A stretch of 38,587 nt of DNA from Candidatus Magasanikbacteria bacterium RIFOXYC2_FULL_40_16 (GCA_001783185.1 MFQY01000059.1:1-38587); one strand, 5' to 3'. Shown: positions 9,216 to 17,821, counted from the first letter of the stretch. Numbers and translations are program-made. The notes: generated by a model not told the origin, from the letters alone.

Positions 9216-10718
9216 TTAAAATTGAAAATAAATAAATTCCAACTGTCTTGTCCCGCCGATATTCATTATGCCCAAAACAGCGGCAAAATATATCAACCAT
9301 CTAATCCATCGTCGTTGGATGCTGACTATTTTTAGCAAGTTAAATTTATAATCTATAATTTCGACAATAGTTAAAATAGCAATCAAGCCAAGATAAAAGA
9401 AAAAATAGAAAGAACTTCCCGGAAGAGGCGCGAATATTTTTTGTAAGATATTTTTTAAGGGGTAAAGATTGAAATGAATAATGGATGCTGAAATGCTTTT
9501 AAAAATATTAAATAATCCCACCCAGAAATTTATCAGGAGATAGTACGCGTCAGAAATATTTTTGGCGCGGAATATTGCCCAGCTGTTTAGAACCAGTAAA
9601 AAAGTAATTAGCCAATTGATAAAAATTTTAAATGCCGAGGGGAAAAGTTGAAGGAAATTGCTGATTTTTTTGGTAAATATCCCGGCAAGACGGTAGCCCA
9701 CCAAAAAGAACCCGTGTAATAATCCCCAGATGATGTATGTCCAGTTGGCTCCGTGCCATAGACCGCTTAATAAAAAAACAAGAATAATATTAAAACACCA
9801 GCGAGAAAAAATAACTCGGCTTCCGCCTAGTGGTATATAAATATAATCTTTAAACCAGGTGAAAAGGGATATATGCCATCGACGCCAGAATTCCGGAATG
9901 GATAATGAAAAATACGGATTTTTGAAATTTTCCATTAGATTAAAACCCATAACTTTAGCTGATCCGACGGCGATATCGGAATAGCCGGAAAAATCACAAT
10001 ATATTTGAATCGCGAAAAAGAATATTGCTATAAAAATAGTTGGACTGGAATAATCATGCGGACTATCAAAAACGCGACTGACATATAGCGCTAAATTGTC
10101 GGCTATAACTATTTTTTTGAAAAACCCCCACAACATTTTTCTCAATCCTAATATCACTCGTTCATATTCAAAATAGTGACGTTCGTAGAATTGATGCAGT
10201 AAATTTTGCGGTCGTTCTATCGGCCCGGCGACTAGTTGGGGAAAAAACATTACATAAAGAGAATAAGTCAAAAAATTATGTTCGGCTTTTTGTTTTTTCC
10301 AATAAACTTCTATTACATAGCTTAAGCTTTGAAAGGTGTGAAAGGATAAACCAATTGGCAAGATAATTTTTAGAAAACCGATTGGGTAATTCCATCCAAA
10401 AAAATTTGCAATCCCCAACAGATTTGCGTTAAAAAAATTGAAGTATTTAAAAAACATTAGGACTATGCAGGTTGATATAATACTTAGTAAAAGATAAGCC
10501 TTGCGTTTACTTCCAAGAGATTCTTCAATTTTAATTCCGGCATAATAATCTATCAGAATAACGGCAAATAAAATTAAAATATAATATGGCACAAATGCCA
10601 TATAAAAAATACAACTGGATAAGAGGAGGAAAACCGTTCGATATTTATGCGGTATCGTAAAATATAACGCAACAACAATCGGAAAAAAGATAAAATAAGA
10701 AAATGAATTGAATAACAT
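9216..10718 (-). CDS. MBOAT family O-acyltransferase, AlgI-like
   Basis: This is a protein of 500 residues from the ATG at 10718; a TTG three codons upstream is a less likely start because MLFNSFSYFIFFPIV is the standard beginning of the family. It is multi-pass. Hallmarks are MFFPQLVAGPIERPQNLL, FCDFSGYSDIAVGSAKVMGF, FWRRWHISLFTWFKDYIYIP and LSGLWHGANWTYIIWGLLHG, with the catalytic His at about residue 322. AlgI-type enzymes pass acetyl groups across the membrane to modify exopolysaccharides such as alginate or poly-GlcNAc. The next gene downstream is the expected SGNH partner. It follows the GT4 gene by 27 bp in the same operon. Confidence 0.93.
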   Translation of the reverse strand: MLFNSFSYFIFFPIVVALYFTIPHKYRTVFLLLSSCIFYMAFVPYYILILFAVILIDYYAGIKIEESLGSKRKAYLLLSIISTCIVLMFFKYFNFFNANLLGIANFFGWNYPIGFLKIILPIGLSFHTFQSLSYVIEVYWKKQKAEHNFLTYSLYVMFFPQLVAGPIERPQNLLHQFYERHYFEYERVILGLRKMLWGFFKKIVIADNLALYVSRVFDSPHDYSSPTIFIAIFFFAIQIYCDFSGYSDIAVGSAKVMGFNLMENFKNPYFSLSIPEFWRRWHISLFTWFKDYIYIPLGGSRVIFSRWCFNIILVFLLSGLWHGANWTYIIWGLLHGFFLVGYRLAGIFTKKISNFLQLFPSAFKIFINWLITFLLVLNSWAIFRAKNISDAYYLLINFWVGLFNIFKSISASIIHFNLYPLKNILQKIFAPLPGSSFYFFFYLGLIAILTIVEIIDYKFNLLKIVSIQRRWIRWLIYFAAVLGIMNIGGTRQLEFIYFQF

Positions 10719-10745
10719 ACAAGTCAAGAAAAAATCACTTGATTC

Positions 10746-11834
10746 TTATTTAGTTTTAAGTACTTGGTTATATATTTTTATATATTCGGCAGCGGTTTTG
10801 TCCCAAGTGAGTGTGGTGGAAATTTCTCGCGAACGGCGGTGCATATAATCACGCATTTTTTGGTCGGATAGAATTTTCTTCATCGCTGAAGCGATACTCT
10901 CCGGATTGTTTGGTTTTACTAAAAAACCATTTTCACCTTCATATAAGATTTCTTCAGTCCCATAGCCTTCGCCGGCAATCACCGGTTTGCCCATGGCGTT
11001 AGCTTCCAGGTATACCAGATGGAAACCGGCAAAGTTGGTGGGAGTATTGTCCGGTACGCCAATAAAAGCGCTGCACGTTTGGTATAAGTTTAAAAGTGTT
11101 TCCTCGGATACTTTGCCAAGTATGCGCGCATTTTTTTCTAAATCTAACCGTTTTATTTCTGAATTTAAATGCGACACATATGCTTTGTCCGATGGATCGC
11201 CAACAATGTTATATTCAATATTGGGAAAATCTTTTTTAATTAGCGCTAATGCCGGAAGTATAAAATGATTACCACGGCGTTTTTTTAATGCCCCGACACT
11301 TAAAAAAAATGGTACAGGGGCTTCTATATTTTCGTCATTGAAATGAAATCGATTGGCATCAACCCCCAACAAAACACGCTGTATTGGCGGCAATTTGGAA
11401 ACGCGTTTAGAAATTTCTTGGGTAGTATAGTTGGTAATAGACATAATTTTCGCGGCGCGACGATATGCCCAAGTCATAAGGGGTTTTAATTTTGGATTTT
11501 CCAAAGGCATTATGGCGTAAGTGCCGATTGCAGTCATAACAAAACGTTTTTTCGTGCCCAATGTGGCAAGCGCGGCGATTAGGCCATACGGATAACAATC
11601 AAGCGCGTGTACTATGTCGCATTTTTTTACATAACGGCGCGTTTTAAGACTGTTTATGAGCGCGCTTTTAAGAGAAGCCAGTGAATTTTTTAATATGCCA
11701 TCGTCGCCGGAACCGTCTTCGGTTAAAATAATGGTTTCTATTCCCGCAGCGTGGTAGTGTTTAATCAATTCATCAACAACACGACCCCAACCGGAAGTTG
11801 GTTTGGTAGTTTCTGTCAATAGTAATACTTTCAT
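10746..11834 (-). CDS. Family 4 glycosyltransferase (GT-B fold)
   Basis: This protein has 362 residues. The N-terminus KVLLLTETTKPTSGWGRVVDELIKHY is the acceptor-domain start of GT4 enzymes. The C-terminal donor domain shows FLSVGALKKRRGNHFILPAL, RILGKVSEETLLNLYQTC and a region with HLVYLEANAMGKPVIAGEGYG and NGFLVKPNNPESIASAM, which is the E-x7-E type motif of retaining GT4 glycosyltransferases. It is the first gene of the minus-strand operon and is divergent from pseB, with 251 bp between them. It is probably a cytoplasmic sugar transferase building the lipid-linked oligosaccharide. The sugar specificity is unknown. No strong Shine-Dalgarno sequence precedes the ATG. Confidence 0.9.
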   Translation of the reverse strand: MKVLLLTETTKPTSGWGRVVDELIKHYHAAGIETIILTEDGSGDDGILKNSLASLKSALINSLKTRRYVKKCDIVHALDCYPYGLIAALATLGTKKRFVMTAIGTYAIMPLENPKLKPLMTWAYRRAAKIMSITNYTTQEISKRVSKLPPIQRVLLGVDANRFHFNDENIEAPVPFFLSVGALKKRRGNHFILPALALIKKDFPNIEYNIVGDPSDKAYVSHLNSEIKRLDLEKNARILGKVSEETLLNLYQTCSAFIGVPDNTPTNFAGFHLVYLEANAMGKPVIAGEGYGTEEILYEGENGFLVKPNNPESIASAMKKILSDQKMRDYMHRRSREISTTLTWDKTAAEYIKIYNQVLKTK

Positions 11835-12024
11835 AAATGATGGTTTAAGATTCTTTATGTTTTCAGCAGGCCTTTTTCCAGAGTATGTTTAGTAAGGGTA
11901 AAAACACCAACATCAGTTATAATATAATATGAGCCTGGTATTAGGGCTAATTTTACAGTATATTTAAATTAAATGCAAGATGGTGAGCAGATTTACCCTA
12001 AATTGGATTGGTGGTGTCCGCCCC

Positions 12025-12053
12025 TTGCTTTTTTTGTTTATCTTTGTTAAACT
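12025..12053 (+). promoter_or_regulatory. Possible sigma70-type promoter for the nonulosonate operon
   Basis: TTGCTT (12025-12030) and TAAACT (12048-12053) are separated by 17 bp and lie 32 bp before the pseB start. Each box matches consensus at four of six positions. The 251-bp divergent spacer 11835-12085 otherwise holds an AT-rich TATAATATAAT tract near 11918-11928, for which no matching -35 box was found. This is the best candidate by position, but it is weak. Confidence 0.3.
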
Positions 12054-12085
12054 AAAATCCGTATATTTCTTTAATTGTAAGCATT

Positions 12086-13075
12086 ATGTCACTTGAATAT
12101 TTAGAGGGTAAATCAGTGTTAATAACCGGCGGAACCGGTTCTTTTGGTCAGGCCTGTGTGGAGAATTTGTTAAATAACTCTAACGCAAGGCGGATTATTA
12201 TATTTAGCCGGGACGAGTTGAAACAGTCGGAAATGGCCTCAAGATTGGCCGCGCATGATAGTCGGCTCAGGTTTTTTATTGGGGATGTGAGGGACAAAGA
12301 CAGACTGGAAAGGGCTTTTGAAGGGGTGGATTATGTTATTCATGCCGCCGCTTTGAAACAAGTGCCGATTTTGGAATATAACCCTTCCGAAGCGATTAAA
12401 ACCAATGTTCTTGGCACACAAAATGTGATTGACGCGGCTATCAATAAAAAAGTAAAAAGAGTTTTGCTTATTTCCACTGATAAAGCGGCCAATCCGGCCA
12501 ACCTCTATGGCGCGACTAAATTATGCGCGGAAAAACTTATGGTTAATGGTAATTTCTATTCAGGCGAATCGGGAACAAGATTATCGGTTGTTAGATATGG
12601 CAATGTTTTAGGGAGCAGGGGAAGTTTATTGCATATTATCAATAAACAGCGCGAACGCGGAGAAGTGACCATCACTCATGAAGATATGACCAGATTTTGG
12701 ATTACTTTGGATCAGGGCGTAAAATTTGTGCTGGATGTTTTGGAAAAAATGCATGGCGGAGAAATTTTTGTGCCTAAGATTCCGAGCATGAAAATTAAGG
12801 ATTTCATGATGATTATGGCTCCGGATTGCCAATTAAAAGTAATTGGCATTCGTCCCGGAGAAAAATTGCACGAAGTATTGGTCACGCCGGAAGAAGCGCG
12901 CCGGACAAAAGAGTTTGATGAGTTTTTTGTTATTTTGCCGGAGCATCAGTGGCTTGAAGATTATGTGAATTATAGTAATGGGGTTGGTTTGCAGGATAAT
13001 ACGCCATTTGCCAGCAACACAAATACTGTTTGGCTGGACAGTGAAAGTTTAAAAAGATTATTAGGTATTCTTTAA
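12086..13075 (+). CDS. pseB: UDP-N-acetylglucosamine 4,6-dehydratase (inverting), PseB
   Basis: This protein has 329 residues. PseB converts UDP-GlcNAc to UDP-2-acetamido-2,6-dideoxy-L-arabino-hex-4-ulose, the first step of pseudaminic acid synthesis. Visible hallmarks are the Rossmann motif LITGGTGSFGQACVENLL, the signature IIIFSRDELKQSEMASRL, HAAALKQVPILEYNPSEAIK, STDKAANPANLYGATKLCA with the Tyr-x3-Lys pair near residue 141, RYGNVLGSRGS, TRFWITLDQGVKFVL and IGIRPGEKLHEVL. The LYGATK form separates it from the related FnlA/CapE enzymes. It opens a run of about 20 co-directional genes and is followed after 2 bp by a reductase. About 40 residues at the C-terminus extend past the most conserved core. 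Confidence 0.92.
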   Translation: MSLEYLEGKSVLITGGTGSFGQACVENLLNNSNARRIIIFSRDELKQSEMASRLAAHDSRLRFFIGDVRDKDRLERAFEGVDYVIHAAALKQVPILEYNPSEAIKTNVLGTQNVIDAAINKKVKRVLLISTDKAANPANLYGATKLCAEKLMVNGNFYSGESGTRLSVVRYGNVLGSRGSLLHIINKQRERGEVTITHEDMTRFWITLDQGVKFVLDVLEKMHGGEIFVPKIPSMKIKDFMMIMAPDCQLKVIGIRPGEKLHEVLVTPEEARRTKEFDEFFVILPEHQWLEDYVNYSNGVGLQDNTPFASNTNTVWLDSESLKRLLGIL

Positions 13076-13077
13076 GT

Positions 13078-13995
13078 ATGCCGAAAGAAGGCTTAAAGAA
13101 AGTGTTAATAACCGGAGCCAGCGGTCTTTTAGGCGCAAATATAATAAAAAATTTGCCGGAAAATTGGCAGACTGTTGGAGTGGTGAATAAACACAAAATT
13201 AATCCGCCAAACGAGCGGGCGTCTATTATAGAATATAATTTGCTGGAAGAAGATGTCAGCCGGTTGTTTAAAGAATGTGGGCCTTTTAACGCGGTAATAC
13301 ATACGGCGGCATTGACTAATGTGGATCAATGTGAGGAAGATAAAGATTTAGCTTATAAATTAAATGTAAAATTGACCGAAGAGATAGTTTTCAATTGCGC
13401 GGTTAATAATATCTTTTTACTTCATATATCCACGGATCATATCTTTGATGGCAAGGATGGTAATTATGACGAGGATAGTGAACCGGCGCCGATAAATTAT
13501 TACGCGGAAACGAAATTGCTGGCGGAAGAAAAGGTAAAAATCGGCGGAGCGAAATACGCGATTATCAGGACTAATTTTTTTGGGTATAATGTTCAAAATA
13601 AAAATGATTTGGCCGGTTGGATTGTAAAATCACTGCGCGGGAAAATGCCGGTTAGGTTATTTAAAGATGTATTTTTCTCTCCGATTTTGGTTGATTATTT
13701 GATTGATTTTATCGTTGAAATCGTTGAAGAAAAAAAAGAAGGCCTGTTTAACATCGCGGCGGGCGATAGCTGTTCCAAATACGATTTTGGAATGAAGCTG
13801 GCCGAAGCGTTGGATTTGGATAAATCTTTAATTTCTTCAATTTCCGTTGAGGAATCGGGATTAAAAGTGAAGAGGCCGAAAAATATGACGCTGGATACGG
13901 CTAAAGCTAAAAAAATATTTAAAAATAAAATTCCTTTGATTGATGAAAGTATTGAAAAATATAAAGAATTGGATAAAATATATAATCAAAATTAA
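13078..13995 (+). CDS. RmlD-like NAD(P)-dependent sugar-nucleotide reductase
   Basis: This 305-residue extended short-chain dehydrogenase has VLITGASGLLGANIIKNL at the N-terminus for NAD(P) binding, then VIHTAALTNVDQCEEDKDLA, HISTDHIFDGKDGNY and APINYYAETKLLAEE with the Tyr-x3-Lys pair. These are the signatures of the RmlD substrate-binding family, which reduces 4-keto-6-deoxy nucleotide sugars. No RmlA, RmlB or RmlC partner is present, so dTDP-rhamnose is not the likely product. Placed directly after pseB, it may reduce the 4-keto sugar or a later intermediate. That would be atypical, because the normal next step in the pseudaminate pathway is transamination. Family call firm, substrate inferred. 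Confidence 0.8.
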   Translation: MPKEGLKKVLITGASGLLGANIIKNLPENWQTVGVVNKHKINPPNERASIIEYNLLEEDVSRLFKECGPFNAVIHTAALTNVDQCEEDKDLAYKLNVKLTEEIVFNCAVNNIFLLHISTDHIFDGKDGNYDEDSEPAPINYYAETKLLAEEKVKIGGAKYAIIRTNFFGYNVQNKNDLAGWIVKSLRGKMPVRLFKDVFFSPILVDYLIDFIVEIVEEKKEGLFNIAAGDSCSKYDFGMKLAEALDLDKSLISSISVEESGLKVKRPKNMTLDTAKAKKIFKNKIPLIDESIEKYKELDKIYNQN

Positions 13996-14007
13996 TTTTA
14001 AGTGAGT

Positions 14008-15699
14008 ATGTATATTTTGGGCATTCACAATTCTTATGACAGCGGAGCGGTTCTTTTTAAAGATGGCCAATGTATTTTTGCCATTAATGAAGAGCGTTTA
14101 AGCCGTATAAAAATGGATGACGCTTTTCCAATGCGTTCTATTGAGGCTTGTTTGCAATACGCCGGCGTAACTTTTGCTGATATAGATATTGTCAGTTATG
14201 GTTGGCACAATCGTTTTCCGTATGAAAAACATTTGGTTGGTTATGTTGCCCGCGCTGTTGAAATCGCGCAACAAGGAGAAGACGCGAAAAAAATAATGCT
14301 GGAACGCGTAAAAGTGGAAGTGGAAAGATCTGTGCCGAGAAAAAAAGATTTTGATGATAAAATGGCTGAATTCGGTTTGGATAAAAAGGTGGAATATTTT
14401 GACCATCATGACGCTCACGCGGCCGCCGCGTTTTATCCGTCTCCGTTTGACGAGGCTTTGGTATTTACGCTGGACGCGGCCGGAAATTTTAAAAGCGGAA
14501 CCGTTTCCATCGGCCGGGGAAATGAAATTGAAGAAATCTCCAGCAATTATACTTGGGATAGTTTGGGATTTTTGTATGGGCAAATAACGGAACTGCTGGG
14601 TTTCAAACCGCACCGGCACGAAGGCAAGATTACCGGTTTGGCCGCCCACGGCGATCCGTCCAAGTGTTTGTCTGTAATGCAAGAAATGATCAGTACCAAA
14701 GACGGAAAAATTTACGCCAATTTGAATAAATATTACAAGCCGTTTTTTTATCAGCAGACGGAAGCGCTGAAAGAGGCGTTGAAAAATTATTCCCGGGAGG
14801 ACATTGCCGCGGCCGTGCAAAAACACACGGAAGATGTGACTGTGGAATATATTAAATATTATGTTGATAAGTATAAAATTGGGAATATCGCCTGCAACGG
14901 CGGATTATTTGCCAATGTAAAACTTAATCAAAGAATACGGGAGATTCCGGGAGTAACTGATTTGTTTATTTTTCCGCATATGGGCGACGGCGGTTTGTCT
15001 TACGGCGCCGCGCTTTTGAGCGCCAAAGAAAGAGGATTTCCGCGCGTTAAATTGACAGGCGTTTATTTCGGGTCGGAATCTGATGATAAAAAAGTAAAAG
15101 AATTATTCGCGGAATATAAAGATTCATTGTCAGTGGAAGAGTATGTAAATGACGAGTTGGTTGGCAAAGTGATTGAGTTGTTGGAAAAAGACACGATTAT
15201 CGGTTTGTTTCAGGGCAGAATGGAGTATGGCCCGCGTGCGCTGGGCAATCGGACCGTTCTTTATCATGCCAAAGATCCGTCCGCGAATGATTGGCTAAAC
15301 AAGAGATTGCGCCGGACGGAATTTATGCCTTTCGCGCCGATAACCACAAAGGAAATCGCCCCGGAATGTTTTATCGGCTGGAAATCGACTCATATCACGA
15401 CTAATTTTATGACTGAATGCTATGATTGCACCGACGAGATGAAAAAGAAAGCGCCGGCAGTGGTGCATGTGGATGGCACGGCCAGACCGCAAGTCGTCGC
15501 TCGGGAGGATAATCCTTTTTATTATGATATTTTAAAGGCCTGGCATGAAAAAACCGGTGGGTTGTGTTTGATCAACACCAGCTTTAATGAACATGAACAG
15601 CCGATTGTTTGTGATGTCAAAGACGCGATTGATAGCATGTTGGCGGATAATGTTGATTGTGTTGTTATCAATGGCAAGTATATTGTAAAAAAAGCATAA
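14008..15699 (+). CDS. Sugar O-carbamoyltransferase, NodU/CmcH/TobZ family
   Basis: The protein has 563 residues from the ATG at 14008; a GTG two codons upstream is possible, but MYILGIHNSYDSGAV is the usual family start. The N-terminal Kae1-like ATPase domain shows GIHNSYDSGAVLF, INEERLSRIKMDDAFP, YFDHHDAHAAAAFYPS, FTLDAAGNFKSGT and HEGKITGLAAHGDP. The C-terminal YrdC-like domain shows GLFQGRMEYGPRALGNRTV, LRRTEFMPFAPIT and INTSFNEHEQPIVC. These enzymes transfer a carbamoyl group from carbamoyl phosphate, via carbamoyl-AMP, to a hydroxyl of a sugar or antibiotic. Carbamoylation of the acidic sugar made by this operon, or of its glycan, is inferred from context. Confidence 0.9.
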   Translation: MYILGIHNSYDSGAVLFKDGQCIFAINEERLSRIKMDDAFPMRSIEACLQYAGVTFADIDIVSYGWHNRFPYEKHLVGYVARAVEIAQQGEDAKKIMLERVKVEVERSVPRKKDFDDKMAEFGLDKKVEYFDHHDAHAAAAFYPSPFDEALVFTLDAAGNFKSGTVSIGRGNEIEEISSNYTWDSLGFLYGQITELLGFKPHRHEGKITGLAAHGDPSKCLSVMQEMISTKDGKIYANLNKYYKPFFYQQTEALKEALKNYSREDIAAAVQKHTEDVTVEYIKYYVDKYKIGNIACNGGLFANVKLNQRIREIPGVTDLFIFPHMGDGGLSYGAALLSAKERGFPRVKLTGVYFGSESDDKKVKELFAEYKDSLSVEEYVNDELVGKVIELLEKDTIIGLFQGRMEYGPRALGNRTVLYHAKDPSANDWLNKRLRRTEFMPFAPITTKEIAPECFIGWKSTHITTNFMTECYDCTDEMKKKAPAVVHVDGTARPQVVAREDNPFYYDILKAWHEKTGGLCLINTSFNEHEQPIVCDVKDAIDSMLADNVDCVVINGKYIVKKA

Positions 15700-15704
15700 T
15701 TTGT

Positions 15705-16244
15705 ATGGGTTTGGAAAATTACAAAACAAGTATTGAAAGCGATAGATTGATTTTGCGTATTTTGGAAGAGAATGACGCTTCGGAAGAGTATGCTTTTTGG
15801 TTGAATGACCCGATAGTTAATAAATATTTGGAAACGAGAAAGGCGACTATTGAAGAACTTAAAAAATATATTAAGGAAAGATTGGAAAGCGGGAAATGTT
15901 TATTTTTTGGAATATTTTGGAAAGCTGACGGCGAGCATATTGGGAATATTAAATTGGAACCGGTTGATTTTGAACAGAAAAAAGCCACGCTGGGGATTTT
16001 AATAGGGAATACCGCTTATTGGGGGAAGGGAGTGGGCGCGGAAGCGGTCAATGCTTTGACGGATTACGCCTTTAATTCTTTGAATTTGAATGAAGTTAAT
16101 TTGGGCGTTATCTCGGAAAATAAGCCTGCTGTTGGCCTTTATAAGAAGTGCGGTTTTGAAGAATATGACATAAAAAAACAATCCCTTGACCACGAGGGAA
16201 TATTGTATGATTCCGTGCAAATGAGGAAGAGAAAAAACGGTTAA
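15705..16244 (+). CDS. GNAT-family N-acetyltransferase (RimJ/RimL or PseH-like)
   Basis: This is a protein of 179 residues starting at the ATG five bases after the carbamoyltransferase stop. SDRLILRILEENDASEEYAFW near the N-terminus is the RimJ/RimL-type beginning. LGILIGNTAYWGKGVGAEAV near the middle carries the Q/RxxGxG-type acetyl-CoA pyrophosphate loop in the form YWGKGVG, and ENKPAVGLYKKCGFEEYD is the standard C-terminal GNAT element. In pseudaminate clusters a GNAT enzyme (PseH) acetylates the 4-amino group of the UDP-sugar, and position here allows that role. Sequence alone does not distinguish PseH from other small-molecule acetyltransferases. Confidence 0.82.
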   Translation: MGLENYKTSIESDRLILRILEENDASEEYAFWLNDPIVNKYLETRKATIEELKKYIKERLESGKCLFFGIFWKADGEHIGNIKLEPVDFEQKKATLGILIGNTAYWGKGVGAEAVNALTDYAFNSLNLNEVNLGVISENKPAVGLYKKCGFEEYDIKKQSLDHEGILYDSVQMRKRKNG

Positions 16245-16310
16245 TTTAATAATTTAAAATATTGGCTCTGTTGGGGGCTTTTTTTGTTTAATTTCAGAGG
16301 AAAAGCTTAT

Positions 16311-16339
16311 TTGACATTAATGACATTTTGTATTAAGAT
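16311..16339 (+). promoter_or_regulatory. Internal sigma70-type promoter before hisH
   Basis: A perfect TTGACA at 16311-16316 and TAAGAT at 16334-16339 are separated by 17 bp, 37 bp before the hisH start. It lies in the only gap over 100 bp (16245-16376) in the first half of the operon. It may give independent transcription of the HisH/HisF/amidotransferase/PseI section. No terminator hairpin was found before it. Confidence 0.55.
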
Positions 16340-16376
16340 TATCTTTAGAAAACAAATAAATTATCATGTATTTTTT

Positions 16377-16997
16377 ATGATTGCTATCATAAATTACAAA
16401 ATGGGAAACCTTCAATCAGTGGGCAATCTTTTGGAATATCTGGGAGAGGAGTATGTTATTACCGATAAAAAAGAGGAAATAGCCGGAGCGGATAAGATAA
16501 TATTGCCCGGAGTTGGCGCTTTTACCGAAGCGATGAAGAATCTCAGGGAATTGGATCTCTTGGATATTTTAAAAGAAGAAGTACTGGAGAAAAAAAAGCC
16601 GTTTTTGGGTATTTGTCTCGGTATGCAAATTTTGGCGGAAAAGGGATATGAAGGCGGAGAATGCGACGGTTTGGGATTTTTGAAAGGCGAAGTCAGGCAT
16701 TTTGATTTGAAAGACAAAAAACTTCCCATCCCGCATGTGGGTTGGAATACGGTTAAGCCGAAAGAGGGGTCTATTTTGTATGGCAATGATGTTAGGGAAC
16801 GCGTTTTTTATTTCGTGCACAGTTACCATTTGATTTGTAAGGATGAAGAAGATGTCTCCGGATATGCGGATTACGGCGGTAATTTTGTCGCCAGTGTTGA
16901 AAAAGGAAATATATTCGCGACTCAATTTCATCCGGAAAAAAGCCAAGATGATGGTATTGAAGTGTTTAAAAATTTTTTGGCGTACAAATCGGCATAG
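16377..16997 (+). CDS. hisH: HisH-type glutamine amidotransferase subunit (glycan pathway paralogue)
   Basis: This protein has 206 residues from the ATG at 16377; longer readings upstream would run through the promoter region. It has the class I glutaminase fold: start IAIINYKMGNLQSV, nucleophile in FLGICLGMQIL (Cys80), and the His-Glu pair in ATQFHPEKS (His185, Glu187). All three catalytic residues are present. It releases ammonia from glutamine and passes it to a HisF partner. No other histidine genes are near, and the following genes are a HisF-like protein and N-acetyl-sugar amidotransferases. The ammonia therefore probably feeds acetamidino-group formation, as with WbpG/HisH2/HisF2 of Pseudomonas O-antigen. 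It is the only HisH for two HisF copies here. Confidence 0.9.
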   Translation: MIAIINYKMGNLQSVGNLLEYLGEEYVITDKKEEIAGADKIILPGVGAFTEAMKNLRELDLLDILKEEVLEKKKPFLGICLGMQILAEKGYEGGECDGLGFLKGEVRHFDLKDKKLPIPHVGWNTVKPKEGSILYGNDVRERVFYFVHSYHLICKDEEDVSGYADYGGNFVASVEKGNIFATQFHPEKSQDDGIEVFKNFLAYKSA

Positions 16998-17011
16998 ATA
17001 AATTATTGATT

Positions 17012-17803
17012 ATGTTAAAGAAACGATTAATCGCTTGTTTACTCTTGAAAGACGGACAATTGGTGGAGAGTATCGGTTTTTCTCGTTTTTTGGTGGTGGG
17101 GAACGCGATTATGGCGGTGAAGCATTTTAACGCGTGGGGAGTTGATGAAATTATTTTTTTGGATATCAACCGCGAAAAAAATTATGATTTTGAAAGAAAT
17201 GATGTTTATTATGACAATACTCTGAAAGAATTCGCGGAAGTAATAAGATATGTTTCCAAATCATCTTTTGTGCCGATTACCGCCGGAGGCGGGATTCGTT
17301 CGCTTGATGACATCAGAAAATATTTGAGCGCCGGCGCCGATAAGGTAAGCATCAATTCCGCCGCGATTGAAAATTTGCAAATAATAACCGAAGGAGCGAA
17401 AAGATTTGGCAAACAATGTTTGGTAGTTTCCGTGGATGCTAAAAAAATGCCGGATGGAACGCATCATGTGATGAAAAATTTTGGAAAAGAAGATACCGGT
17501 ATGAACGTGGTTGAGTGGGCGAAAAAAGCGGAAGAAGCCGGCGCCGGGGAAATATTTTTGACTTCGGTGGATATGGATGGTTCTTTGCAGGGGTATGATA
17601 TTCCTTTGATAAAATCAGTGGTGGAGGCAGTGAATATTCCGGTAATCGCTTCCGGAGGAGTCGGCGATTGGAATCATTTGGTTGAAGGAATAGAATTGGG
17701 CGGGGTGGCGGCTGTTTCCGTCGGCAATAAATTCCACTTTACGGAACATAGCACGATGCATGCCAAGAAATATATGAAAGAGCATGGAATTGATACGCGT
17801 TAA
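17012..17803 (+). CDS. hisF: HisF-like cyclase subunit, copy 1 (ammonia channel for sugar amidination)
   Basis: This 263-residue (beta/alpha)8 barrel starts at the ATG at 17012; a TTG two codons earlier is unlikely. It follows the HisF template: MLKKRLIACLLLKDG, WGVDEIIFLDINRE, FVPITAGGGIRSLDDIRKYL, GADKVSINSAA, VVSVDAKKMPDG, GAGEIFLTSVDMDGSLQGYD and VIASGGVGDW. The Asp that serves as catalytic residue 11 in true HisF (CLDV) is Leu here (CLLL), whereas the second catalytic Asp (SVDAKK) is kept. Residues equivalent to the ammonia gate (Arg5, and the Glu, Lys and Glu in DEIIF, ADKVS and AGEIF) are all present. It probably delivers ammonia to an amidotransferase rather than making imidazole glycerol phosphate. 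Confidence 0.88.
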   Translation: MLKKRLIACLLLKDGQLVESIGFSRFLVVGNAIMAVKHFNAWGVDEIIFLDINREKNYDFERNDVYYDNTLKEFAEVIRYVSKSSFVPITAGGGIRSLDDIRKYLSAGADKVSINSAAIENLQIITEGAKRFGKQCLVVSVDAKKMPDGTHHVMKNFGKEDTGMNVVEWAKKAEEAGAGEIFLTSVDMDGSLQGYDIPLIKSVVEAVNIPVIASGGVGDWNHLVEGIELGGVAAVSVGNKFHFTEHSTMHAKKYMKEHGIDTR

Positions 17804-17821
17804 TTAATAATTTGTTTTTTT

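Noticed and set aside
12011-12036. GGTGG/CCGCC followed by a T-run before pseB as a terminator
   Set aside because: It is a five-pair stem with a wobble pair and a three-base loop; it is too weak, and no plus-strand gene lies upstream to need it.
12086-13995. PseB-like plus RmlD-like genes as an FnlA/FnlB pathway to UDP-L-FucNAc
   Set aside because: The dehydratase has the PseB-type LYGATK active-site form, not the AMGISK type of FnlA/CapE, FnlC is absent and PseI is in the same operon. The RmlD-like partner remains unexplained.
14098-14826. Open frame of 242 residues on the minus strand inside the carbamoyltransferase gene
   Set aside because: The opposite strand encodes clearly conserved family motifs throughout; the antisense frame shows none.
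16255-16290. T-run after GGGGGCT near 16275 as a rho-independent terminator
   Set aside because: GGCTC and GGGGGC before the T-run are not complementary, so no stem forms.
16377-17803. HisH and HisF as part of histidine biosynthesis
   Set aside because: No other histidine genes are present, the first catalytic Asp of HisF is Leu, and sugar amidotransferases follow directly.
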